NCBI GenBank assembly: GCA_038078215.1
Contig: JBBUED010000023.1
Location: 1-8,890 of the forward strand
Direction: 5' to 3'
Source: GWA1-40-21 sp038078215
Lineage (GTDB): Bacteria > Patescibacteriota > Minisyncoccia > Phycocordibacterales > GWA1-40-21
Length of the DNA: 8,890 bases
In this document: positions 1 to 5,248 of the stretch, piece by piece
How positions within the stretch are numbered: the first letter of the stretch is position 1
Layout: the number at the start of each line of letters is the position of its first letter
Program-made: the position numbers and the translations under genes
The notes under the pieces: model-generated
The model's input: the letters and a program-made list of their open reading frames with translations, nothing else
Database searches by the model: none
Told to the model about the DNA's origin: nothing

Positions 1-94
1 TAATCTCGTACACAGCGTCCGAGCGAAGACGAAATGCAGGTTAACACCTTTATTTCTATCAAAAATTTCTCGCCTTATAAAATTTCGCGAATTA

Positions 95-706
95 TCATTT
101 CCCCGTTTCGGTTTCCTTCTCGCAGTATTCGGCAACCACGACTCTTGGCGCCATTATTATTTTGCCGTTCAACCCATAACCCTTCTTTACGACTTGAATT
201 ATAACATCATCTTCTCCCTTGTCAAATGTCGGCGCCGATGATTCGGCGATGTGAATGTTGGGGTCAAATTTTTCCCCTTTAGGCGGGTTTAGTTCTTCCA
301 GTCCCTTGTTTTTAAGAGCGTTTAGAAGCTGGCTGTGTATGTATTCCACCCCTCTCCTCCATTCAACAGGGAGAGATTCCCAAATTTTTTTATTGGAAAA
401 AGCCATTTCAAAGCTTTCAAGCACCGGAATAATCTCCTCTATTAATCCTTCGTTGGCAAATTTAATTAATTCTCTCTTTTCTTCTTCGCTTCTTCTCTTG
501 AAATTCACGAAGTCGGCTCTTTCTCTATGCCACCCGTTTTGGTTTTCTTGCTTTTCCGCTTCCAGTCCTTTAATTTTTTCGCGCAATTTAGACAAAAGGC
601 GAGGAGTATTCTCGTCTTCTTCGGATACTATCTCTTCTTGTTCCGCAGTTTGCCCTATGATAGCGTCCTCCTCCGCATTATTTATTTTTTCATAACCTTC
701 ATTCAT
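95..706 (-). CDS. grpE: GrpE, nucleotide exchange factor of the DnaK (Hsp70) chaperone
   Basis: GrpE is a cytoplasmic homodimer that releases ADP from DnaK. The 203-residue protein has the family layout. An acidic, disordered N-terminus covers about residues 1-35, and a long charged helix that should form the dimer coiled coil covers about 35-95. The C-terminal beta domain carries the signature: FDPNIHIAE near 157-165, then KKGYGLNGKIIMAPRVVVAE near 184-203 with the conserved KGY-LNG block. I chose the ATG at 706; an in-frame TTG at 730 would add eight residues (FLPIKIF-type) with no sign of conservation. The gene ends in tandem stops TGA TAA. It lies downstream of rpsI on the same strand but is separated by 289 bases and has its own promoter-like sequence, so it is probably a separate unit. 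No dnaK or dnaJ start is visible in the 94 bases left downstream. Family assignment is secure. Confidence 0.93.
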   Translation of the reverse strand: MNEGYEKINNAEEDAIIGQTAEQEEIVSEEDENTPRLLSKLREKIKGLEAEKQENQNGWHRERADFVNFKRRSEEEKRELIKFANEGLIEEIIPVLESFEMAFSNKKIWESLPVEWRRGVEYIHSQLLNALKNKGLEELNPPKGEKFDPNIHIAESSAPTFDKGEDDVIIQVVKKGYGLNGKIIMAPRVVVAEYCEKETETGK

Positions 707-730
707 AAAAATTTTTATCGGCAAAAACAA

Positions 731-780
731 TTAATATTTTATAATTTAAAAACACTAACTGTTGTTTTGCGTTTTGTCAA
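731..780 (-). promoter_or_regulatory. Putative grpE promoter with an inverted repeat (possible heat-shock operator)
   Basis: On the minus strand a perfect -35 hexamer TTGACA lies at 780-775. At 17-bp spacing the -10 position (757-752) reads TAGTGT, a weak match. Overlapping it is an inverted repeat, 758-749 (TTAGTGTTTT) and 740-731 (AAAATATTAA), with an 8-base AT spacer; both mismatches would be G-U pairs in RNA. The TTAG...TAA ends and spacing recall the CIRCE operator of HrcA (TTAGCACTC-N9-GAGTGCTAA), but the inner bases differ, so an operator role is only a suggestion. Confidence 0.4.
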
Positions 781-866
781 ATTATTATAACAGGCGAAAC
801 TTACGTCTACTGCCAAAAGAATGTCGGACATCCTGACTTAAAACAATAACAAATACTCGCGAGAGA

Positions 867-911
867 TTAACGCTTAGACCACTGCGGAGCGCTTCGCGCT
901 CTTTGAGAACC
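867..911 (-). pseudogene. Duplicate 3' end of rpsI (S9 C-terminal tail copy)
   Basis: Read on minus, these 45 bases encode GSQRARSAPQWSKR and a TAA stop. The true S9 end at 1040-996 encodes GLKKARKAPQWSKR and TAG. A 20-bp block is identical between the two (871-890 and 1000-1019), and similarity continues weakly upstream. The two stop codons are exactly 129 bases apart, so the second tail lies in the same frame as rpsI, separated from it by the TAG at 996-998 and an internal TGA at 927-929. It is therefore not translated as part of S9 as the sequence stands. It may be the displaced original 3' end of rpsI or a tail carried by a repeat element. Confidence 0.6.
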
Positions 912-991
912 CGAGGTTCTCAACGCTCACTTCGTTCTCTGCTCTCCTGTACGGGAAACTCTTGTTTCCCGACCCCTTCCAGCGCAGCGCT
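887..991. repeat. Cluster of perfect short palindromes (RPE/REP-like element) after rpsI
   Basis: Three perfect hairpins are packed between the two copies of the S9 tail. The first is GAGCGC-TTC-GCGCTC at 887-901. The second is TGAGAACC-CGA-GGTTCTCA at 904-922. The third is CGGGAAAC-TCTT-GTTTCCCG at 952-971. A short palindrome AGCGC-A-GCGCT follows at 981-991. None is followed by a T run on either strand, so these are not ordinary intrinsic terminators, though they could protect the 3' end of the operon mRNA. The segment is visibly more GC-rich than the surrounding spacer. It resembles mobile palindromic repeats such as REP or the Rickettsia palindromic elements. Copies elsewhere in the genome cannot be seen from here. 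Confidence 0.65.
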
Positions 992-995
992 CTCG

Positions 996-1445
996 CTATC
1001 GCTTAGACCACTGCGGAGCTTTTCTGGCTTTTTTCAGACCGAATTTTCTTCTCTCTTTCGCTCTTGGGTCTCTTTTCAAAAATCCCAAGCCTTTTATTTT
1101 CTTCCTTAGTTCCTTATCGTATATTATAAGCGCCCTCGCGATGCCGAGTCTCAACGCTTCAGCTTGAGAACTTACGCCCCCTCCTTTTATTTTCGCGGAA
1201 ATACTGAAGTGCGCCGGTGTTTTAGATTTTAGCAGAGCTTCGCTCGCGATCTCCGACAACTCTTTTACCTTGAAATAATCTTCCAAGCTTTTATCGTTCA
1301 CATTAAAAGTGTTTTTCACGCTTTCTGTGATTCTTACTCTCGCGCTGGCGGTTTTTCTCCTGCCGATGGCTTCTATGTAGCTTTTATTTTTTTCTATTTT
1401 TAAATCTTTCATTGTTTTATCGTCTTTGTTTTTAATTGGCGGCAT
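996..1445 (-). CDS. rpsI: 30S ribosomal protein S9 (uS9)
   Basis: S9 is a 30S head protein whose C-terminal tail reaches the P-site tRNA. The hallmark YIEAIGRRKTASARVRI is at residues 23-39, the GGG-S-QAEALRLGIARAL core at about 88-106, and the tail KKARKAPQWSKR ends the protein with the conserved S-K-R. At 149 residues it is slightly longer than usual (about 130) because of a polar N-terminus. The ATG at 1445 lies one base after the rplM stop, which favours translational coupling; an internal ATG at 1412 (MKDLKIEK) would give 138 residues and cannot be excluded. No Shine-Dalgarno is seen. It is the last gene of the ribosomal operon, and rplM-rpsI adjacency is the classic bacterial pair. The 3' end is duplicated 129 bases downstream. 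Confidence 0.97.
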   Translation of the reverse strand: MPPIKNKDDKTMKDLKIEKNKSYIEAIGRRKTASARVRITESVKNTFNVNDKSLEDYFKVKELSEIASEALLKSKTPAHFSISAKIKGGGVSSQAEALRLGIARALIIYDKELRKKIKGLGFLKRDPRAKERRKFGLKKARKAPQWSKR

Positions 1446-1446
1446 A

Positions 1447-1797
1447 TTATTCGGTTATTGTTAAGTTGTTTAACATCTTCGCTCTCAACTTATTAGAAGG
1501 CAGCATGCCGTATATCGCCAATTTTAAAACCTCGCTAAATCCTTTTCGGTCAATCAGTTTTTCCATACTCTCTTTTTTAAGTCCGCCAGGATAACCCGAG
1601 AAAGAGGCGTAATCTTTTTCTTTTTTCTTTTTGGAATCAATTTGCAATTTGGACGCGTTGGCAATTTTAACGGAAACATCGGGAGCAACATTTCTTTTTT
1701 GGTCAGTTAAATTCTTGCCAATTAAAAATACAGCCGCTTGGCTCGCCACTCTGCCCAATTTCTTTCCTTTTGCGTCTATTTCTATAATCTTTTTCAT
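1447..1797 (-). CDS. rplM: 50S ribosomal protein L13 (uL13), short form
   Basis: L13 is an early-assembly 50S protein that binds 23S rRNA. Recognisable blocks are IDAKGKKLGRVAS (residues 7-19), the VKIANASKL strand around 43-51 (VVxNAxK in the family), the YASFSGYPGGLK block around 63-74 and the MLPSNKLRAKML block near 98-109. At 116 residues it is well below the usual 140-145. Compared with E. coli it lacks about 13 N-terminal residues, and it ends after RAKMLNNLTITE, so the KVYxGxxHPH tail is missing. No frameshift explains this: rpsI starts one base after the stop. It looks like a genuine reduced protein, in line with the streamlined ribosomes of CPR bacteria. Spacing to upstream rplQ is 35 bases. 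Confidence 0.95.
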   Translation of the reverse strand: MKKIIEIDAKGKKLGRVASQAAVFLIGKNLTDQKRNVAPDVSVKIANASKLQIDSKKKKEKDYASFSGYPGGLKKESMEKLIDRKGFSEVLKLAIYGMLPSNKLRAKMLNNLTITE

Positions 1798-1832
1798 ATA
1801 AATTTATATTGAAACATCATCTCCGAATAATA

Positions 1833-2180
1833 TTAAACAAATTCAATCTGGGCCATCAATGCCCCGTCGCTTTTCCTTGGGTTTAATTTTATTATTCTGG
1901 TATAGCCACCTTTCCTGTCTTTGTAAGACGCCGCGATTTCACCGACAAGCATTTTCGCGTTATCTTTCCCCACTTTGGCGGAAAGAAGCCTAAGCGCGTT
2001 CACATTTCCCTTCTTTGAAAGAGTCACAAATTTATCCATAACGGGGCGAAGCTCTCTGGCTTTCGCTAAAGTCGTCTTTATCTTCCTGCTCTCAATTAAA
2101 GAGGCGGCAAGAGACTTGAGGAGCGCTCTTCTCTGGTTTCTTTCTCTTCCCAATGTTCTCATTGATTTGTGGTGTTTCAT
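1833..2180 (-). CDS. rplQ: 50S ribosomal protein L17 (bL17)
   Basis: L17 is a 50S protein near the peptide exit tunnel. The 115-residue product begins with a diagnostic MKHHKSMRTLGRERNQRRALLKSLA-type N-terminus (the family has M-HR---LGR---HR-AL--NL). It continues with the ESRKIKTTLAKARELRPVMDKFVTL helix and ends with GGYTRIIKLNPRKSDGALMAQIEFV, matching the GGYTRI-K---R-GD-A-M--IE- family end. Length is normal for the shorter forms. It follows rpoA by 47 bases, the conserved alpha-operon order, and the ATG at 2180 is preceded by AT-rich sequence without a Shine-Dalgarno. Confidence 0.96.
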   Translation of the reverse strand: MKHHKSMRTLGRERNQRRALLKSLAASLIESRKIKTTLAKARELRPVMDKFVTLSKKGNVNALRLLSAKVGKDNAKMLVGEIAASYKDRKGGYTRIIKLNPRKSDGALMAQIEFV

Positions 2181-2227
2181 ATCGCGAATTAATATCTTCT
2201 GATTATTTTATCTTAAAGTATGACTTT

Positions 2228-3187
2228 TTATTTTAATGTGATTCCGAAATTGGACAAAGCCTTTTTTATTTCTTGAATCCCCTTGGCTCCGAGACCCTCT
2301 ATTTCAAGTATGTCCTCTTCTTTCTTTCTGGCGAGTCCGCCGACGGTTCTTATGTTGGCGTTTGAAAGAGCCTTGACTGTTCTCGCCGAAAGGTCAATGG
2401 ACTCTATCCTTGTTTTCAAAAATTCCATATCCATTTCTTTGCTTTCCCCGGGCTCTTTTTCCGCTTTGGTTTCCTCTTCCGTGAACTCCTCCGGCTCTTC
2501 AAAACCGACAATGGCCTTAAGTTGTTTTATCATAATCTGAATGGATGTTCCCAAGGATTCTTTCGGAGAAATCGTCCCGTCGGTTTCTATGAAAATTCTA
2601 AGGCGGTTGAAATCCGTCCTGTCTCCAACTCTCATATTTTCAACTTCATAATTTACTCTTCTGATAGGAGTAAATGAAGCATCAAGGGCGATCGCGCCTA
2701 TTTCCACCCTTTCTTTCTGAAGAACTTCTTTCGGAATATAGCCGAGTCCTTTTTCCACCCGCATTTCCATTGAAAGCTCGGTGTTTTTGTCAGTAATGCT
2801 CGCGATATGCAAATCCTTATTTAATATTTCCACTTGTCCGGGAGCGTCTATGTCGCCGGCTTTGACATTTTTCACGCCTTTGACTTTAAGGTTGAGAATT
2901 TGGGGCTCGTCCGTAAGCATCTTCACTCTTATATTTTTCAAATTAAGAAGAATGTTTATGACATCTTCCTTGACTCCGTCTATTGAAGAAAATTCGTGGC
3001 TGACGCCTTTAATCTTGACCGAGGTTATTGCCGCTCCGGGCAAAGAAAGCAATATAATCCTTCGGAGCGAATTGCCCAAGGTGTGACCATAACCGGGATA
3101 TAACCCGTCAATTTCATAGACCCCGCTGAAATCTTTTTCTTGAACCACTTTCGGCTTTGAAGGCAAAATTATATTGTTGTCAGTCAT
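2228..3187 (-). CDS. rpoA: DNA-directed RNA polymerase alpha subunit
   Basis: Alpha dimerises to nucleate RNA polymerase, and its C-terminal domain contacts promoter UP elements and activators. In the 319-residue form the N-terminal domain spans about 1-228, with GYGHTLGNSLRRIILLSLPG at residues 32-51 (the dimerisation/beta-contact motif) and GLGYIPKE near 147-154. An acidic linker rich in E (about 229-252) leads to the C-terminal domain at about 254-319. There R269 aligns with E. coli R265 and GLGAKG near 298-303 with the helix-hairpin-helix NLGKKS; the E. coli N268 position is K272. I prefer the ATG at 3187 (MTDNNIILPS). An in-frame ATG at 3250 would add a 21-residue leader that looks like translated spacer, though AAGAAG before 3187 is only a weak ribosome site. 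Both halves are intact. Confidence 0.97.
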   Translation of the reverse strand: MTDNNIILPSKPKVVQEKDFSGVYEIDGLYPGYGHTLGNSLRRIILLSLPGAAITSVKIKGVSHEFSSIDGVKEDVINILLNLKNIRVKMLTDEPQILNLKVKGVKNVKAGDIDAPGQVEILNKDLHIASITDKNTELSMEMRVEKGLGYIPKEVLQKERVEIGAIALDASFTPIRRVNYEVENMRVGDRTDFNRLRIFIETDGTISPKESLGTSIQIMIKQLKAIVGFEEPEEFTEEETKAEKEPGESKEMDMEFLKTRIESIDLSARTVKALSNANIRTVGGLARKKEEDILEIEGLGAKGIQEIKKALSNFGITLK

Positions 3188-3265
3188 ATGTTTCTTCTTG
3201 TTACTTTTAATGAAATAATAAAAAAAATAATTATGTATCATTTTCCCCATTTATGCAAGTCTGCC

Positions 3266-3874
3266 CTATCGGCTGTAGAATTGCAGGACCGAAGCCGCAT
3301 TGAACATTATTTCGGTATTCGCGAGCTTGGGCATTCCCTGGATGCCGAAAGATTTGCTTCCCGCGTCGTATTTGAGCCACGAAGGGTAATTATACTCTTT
3401 CGTTTTTTTCTCCAAATCGGCAAAAAGCTTGCTGTTCAAGCTTCTTTGGCTTACGCCGATCTTATCCCCCATAACGACATTATAAGAAGGTATATTGTTT
3501 CTTTTTCCGTTGACGGTAATGTGGCCGTGAGAAACCATTTGTCTCGCGGCTTGGCGCGAATTTACGAGGCCCAGGCGGTAGACGACATTGTCCAATCTTG
3601 ATTCAAGGACTTGAACGAGGGAATCCTGCGAATTACCTCCTTTTTTATTTACTATGCCTTTCACGTATTTGGAAAATTGCCTTTCATTAACGCCGTAAGT
3701 AAACCGCGCTTTCTGTTTTTCAAGAAGCTGAAGTCCGAACTCGCTCTTGGGCTTGCCTCTCTTGTCTGAGCCCTTTTTCCTCGCTTGACGCAAAGCGAAT
3801 TTCGCGGTTTGAGTCTTATCAAAGATGTGCGCTCCCAGTTTCTTTGCCTTTTTGTATCTTGGTCCGATTAACAT
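3266..3874 (-). CDS. rpsD: 30S ribosomal protein S4 (uS4), zinc-free form
   Basis: S4 is a primary 16S-binding protein that nucleates 30S body assembly. The 202-residue length is normal. The N-terminus reads LIGPRYKKAKKLG. The early region has no cysteine pairs, so this is the zinc-free type, and KKGSDKRGKPKSEFGLQLLEKQKAR (about 33-57) is the usual join. The S4 RNA-binding domain lies at about 91-150 with ESRLDNVVYRLG, SRQAARQMVSHGHITVNGK and a short MGDKI turn. The C-terminus (about 165-202) carries PSWL and the closing block EIMFNAASVLQFYSR, equivalent to the E--I-E-YSR family end. It sits between rpsK (41-base spacer) and rpoA, the standard alpha-operon order. In E. coli S4 represses this operon; no such control structure is evident here. 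Confidence 0.97.
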   Translation of the reverse strand: MLIGPRYKKAKKLGAHIFDKTQTAKFALRQARKKGSDKRGKPKSEFGLQLLEKQKARFTYGVNERQFSKYVKGIVNKKGGNSQDSLVQVLESRLDNVVYRLGLVNSRQAARQMVSHGHITVNGKRNNIPSYNVVMGDKIGVSQRSLNSKLFADLEKKTKEYNYPSWLKYDAGSKSFGIQGMPKLANTEIMFNAASVLQFYSR

Positions 3875-3915
3875 ATTTATAAATATTAAAAATTATTGAA
3901 AATTAAACTAAAAAA

Positions 3916-4350
3916 TCAGACTCTTCTCGGTTTCGGCGGCTTAGGCCCGTTATGCGGCACGGGCGTCACATCCTTGACGCTTATAAGGTCAATTCCTTTT
4001 GACAGAAATCCTCTTATTGAAGATTCTCTTCCCGACCCAACGCCTTTTACGACCACTTCCACTCCTTTAATTCCCATGCTACTCGCCTTTTCTCCGATGA
4101 GCTCTCCGATCTTGGCGGCCGCGAACGGTGTCCCTTTCTTCGCCCCTTTGAATCCGAGGGAACCGCTTGATGACCAAGCTAAAGCGTTGCCCTTCGGGTC
4201 GGTAAGCAGGACTTTGGTGTTGTTGTAGGTGGATTGGACATACAAAACCCCCGTTTCCAGCTTTTTCTTGCCGGACTTCGTTTCAGCCTGGTTTTTCGCG
4301 CCGACTGAAACCTCCGCCTCTTCTTTTTTTACTATTCTTTTCTTACCCAT
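3916..4350 (-). CDS. rpsK: 30S ribosomal protein S11 (uS11)
   Basis: S11 sits on the 30S platform near the E site. The 144-residue protein has a basic N-terminal extension of about 34 residues (KKRIVKKEEAEVSV...), then VLYVQSTYNNTKVLLTDPKGNALAWSSSGSLGFKGAKKGTPFAA-type sequence, which is the family core. It ends in DVTPVPHNGPKPPKPRRV. In most bacteria the tail is HNGCRPPKRRRV; here the cysteine is replaced by proline. The family average is about 129 residues and the excess is all N-terminal. It follows rpsM with a 15-base spacer, which supports cotranscription. Confidence 0.97.
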   Translation of the reverse strand: MGKKRIVKKEEAEVSVGAKNQAETKSGKKKLETGVLYVQSTYNNTKVLLTDPKGNALAWSSSGSLGFKGAKKGTPFAAAKIGELIGEKASSMGIKGVEVVVKGVGSGRESSIRGFLSKGIDLISVKDVTPVPHNGPKPPKPRRV

Positions 4351-4365
4351 AAATATTATAAATGA

Positions 4366-4746
4366 TTATTTCTTTTCTTCTTTCTTCCTGCCTGTGCCCA
4401 TAGTCTTTCTCACATTGCCGCGCAAAGTCCTTGAATTCGTTTTCGTTCTTTGCCCTCGAGACGGCAATCTCTTCGCATGCCTTGTCCCGCGATAAGATTT
4501 TATGTCTTTAAGCCTTTTTATGTTTGAAGAAACTTCTCTTTTGAGATCTCCTTCTATTTTGAAAGTTTCTACGATTTTTCTAATCTCATTTTCTTCTTCA
4601 GGAGTTAATTGGTTCGGTTTCTTGCCGTATGCGACTTTTGACTTGTCCAATATTTTTTGCGCTCTGGATCTGGCTATGCCATAAACAGAGGTAAGACCTA
4701 TCTCCAGTCTTTTGTTTTCAGGTATTGTTATGCCGGCAATTCTCAT
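4366..4746 (-). CDS. rpsM: 30S ribosomal protein S13 (uS13)
   Basis: S13 is a 30S head protein that forms bridges to the 50S subunit and contacts P-site tRNA. The 126-residue protein starts MRIAGITIPENKRLEIGLTS and has the helix-hairpin-helix segment YGIARSRAQKIL. The central helix (SSNIKRLKDIKSYRGTRH) is followed by the hallmark basic C-terminus RHAKRLPSRGQRTKTNSRT and an extra lysine-rich end (GTGRKKEEKK). Length is normal. It lies 37 bases after rpmJ and 15 before rpsK, the universal rpmJ-rpsM-rpsK-rpsD order. The start has only AT-rich sequence upstream. Confidence 0.97.
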   Translation of the reverse strand: MRIAGITIPENKRLEIGLTSVYGIARSRAQKILDKSKVAYGKKPNQLTPEEENEIRKIVETFKIEGDLKREVSSNIKRLKDIKSYRGTRHAKRLPSRGQRTKTNSRTLRGNVRKTMGTGRKKEEKK

Positions 4747-4783
4747 ATTTATATTTGATATATTGTTTGATTTTCTAAATAAA

Positions 4784-4900
4784 TTAACCCTGTCTCTGCT
4801 TATGCCTCAAGTTGGCGTCGCAGATGACGTAAACATAGCCTTTTCTGCGCACCGTCTTGCATTTGGAGCAGATTTTTTTTACTGATGATTTGACTTTCAT
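4784..4900 (-). CDS. rpmJ: 50S ribosomal protein L36 (bL36), zinc-binding form
   Basis: This 38-residue protein is short but clear. It begins MKVKSSVKKICSKCKTVRRK and continues with GYVYVICDANLRHKQRQG and a TAA stop. The zinc ligands are C11, C14, C27 and H33, the standard CCCH set. L36 is a small 50S protein binding 23S rRNA. The usual L36 ends K-RQG; here it is KQRQG. It lies between infA and rpsM in the canonical place. Immediately upstream of its ATG is a heptamer tandem repeat instead of a ribosome-binding site. Confidence 0.96.
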   Translation of the reverse strand: MKVKSSVKKICSKCKTVRRKGYVYVICDANLRHKQRQG

Positions 4901-4909
4901 ATTTTATTA

Positions 4910-4941
4910 GGTTGTAGGTTGTAGGTTGTAGGTTGTAGGTT
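4910..4941. repeat. Tandem heptamer repeat GTTGTAG x4.4 with an inverted partner
   Basis: Four perfect copies of GTTGTAG run from 4911 to 4938, followed by GTT. This gives five GG pairs, each separated by TTGTA. A degenerate complementary arm lies at 4959-4985 (ACCTTGCAACCTAGCGCC then TACACCTAA), across an AT-rich loop. An imperfect long hairpin could therefore form in the infA-rpmJ mRNA, ending about ten bases before the rpmJ start. It fills the otherwise long 93-base infA-rpmJ spacer. The repeat is seen directly; folding and role are inference. Confidence 0.85.
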
Positions 4942-4993
4942 AAAAAAATTAATTTCTTACCTTGCAACCTAGCGCCTACACCTAATTCACCAG

Positions 4994-5120
4994 CTAGTTT
5001 CTTTTAACAATCCTTCCTTTGCCTCCATATTCATCAAGCTCAACTACGACTTTGTCGCCGATTAAAACCCTTATCCTGTTCATCCTCATCTTCCCCGAAA
5101 GATAAGCCATGATTTCGCTT
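4994..5120 (-). CDS. infA: Translation initiation factor IF-1, 5' part lost in assembly gap
   Basis: Only the last 41 codons plus one base of the preceding codon are readable: SEIMAYLSGKMRMNRIRVLI, then GDKVVVELDEYGGKGRIVKR, then N and a TAG stop. SGKMRMN-IR-L-GDKV-VEL and the final KGRIV are the hallmark of IF-1, a small OB-fold protein that binds the 30S A site during initiation. A complete IF-1 is about 72 residues, so some 30 N-terminal residues should lie in the 100-N gap. The ORF can be drawn through the Ns to a TTG at 5248, but those codons (PQQSSFVP) do not resemble an IF-1 start and I do not include them. infA followed by rpmJ is the normal order. Confidence 0.93.
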
Positions 5121-5220
5121 NNNNNNNNNNNNNNNNNNNNNNNNNNNNNNNNNNNNNNNNNNNNNNNNNNNNNNNNNNNNNNNNNNNNNNNNNNNNNNNN
5201 NNNNNNNNNNNNNNNNNNNN
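5121..5220. other. Assembly gap (100 Ns)
   Basis: Exactly 100 unknown bases, the usual placeholder for a scaffold join of unknown length. It removes the start of infA and any promoter of the ribosomal operon. In many bacteria secY, adk and map come before infA; if they exist here they are not visible. The link between the ribosomal operon and the genes at 5249-8890 depends on this join. Confidence 0.98.
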
Positions 5221-5248
5221 AGGGGACAAAAGACGATTGTTGAGGCAA

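Noticed and set aside
1..94. tRNA gene or dnaK start downstream of grpE
   Set aside because: No cloverleaf could be assembled and no DnaK N-terminal motif (GIDLGTTNS) appears in any frame.
887..971. Hairpins as the rho-independent terminator of the ribosomal operon
   Set aside because: None is followed by a T run on the minus strand, so an intrinsic terminator is not supported.
867..995. Stop-codon readthrough extending S9 into the second tail
   Set aside because: An additional in-frame TGA at 927-929 blocks it, and the first copy already ends with the normal S-K-R tail.
903..1109. Plus-strand 68-residue frame over the hairpin cluster
   Set aside because: It runs antisense into rpsI and through palindromes; it is a shadow with serine/leucine-rich composition and no start signal.
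4910..4985. CRISPR array
   Set aside because: Units are 7 bp with no spacers; it is a simple tandem repeat with a complementary arm.
5222..5248. IF-1 start from the TTG at 5248 through the Ns
   Set aside because: The residues PQQSSFVP do not resemble an IF-1 N-terminus, and the frame across an unknown-length gap is meaningless.
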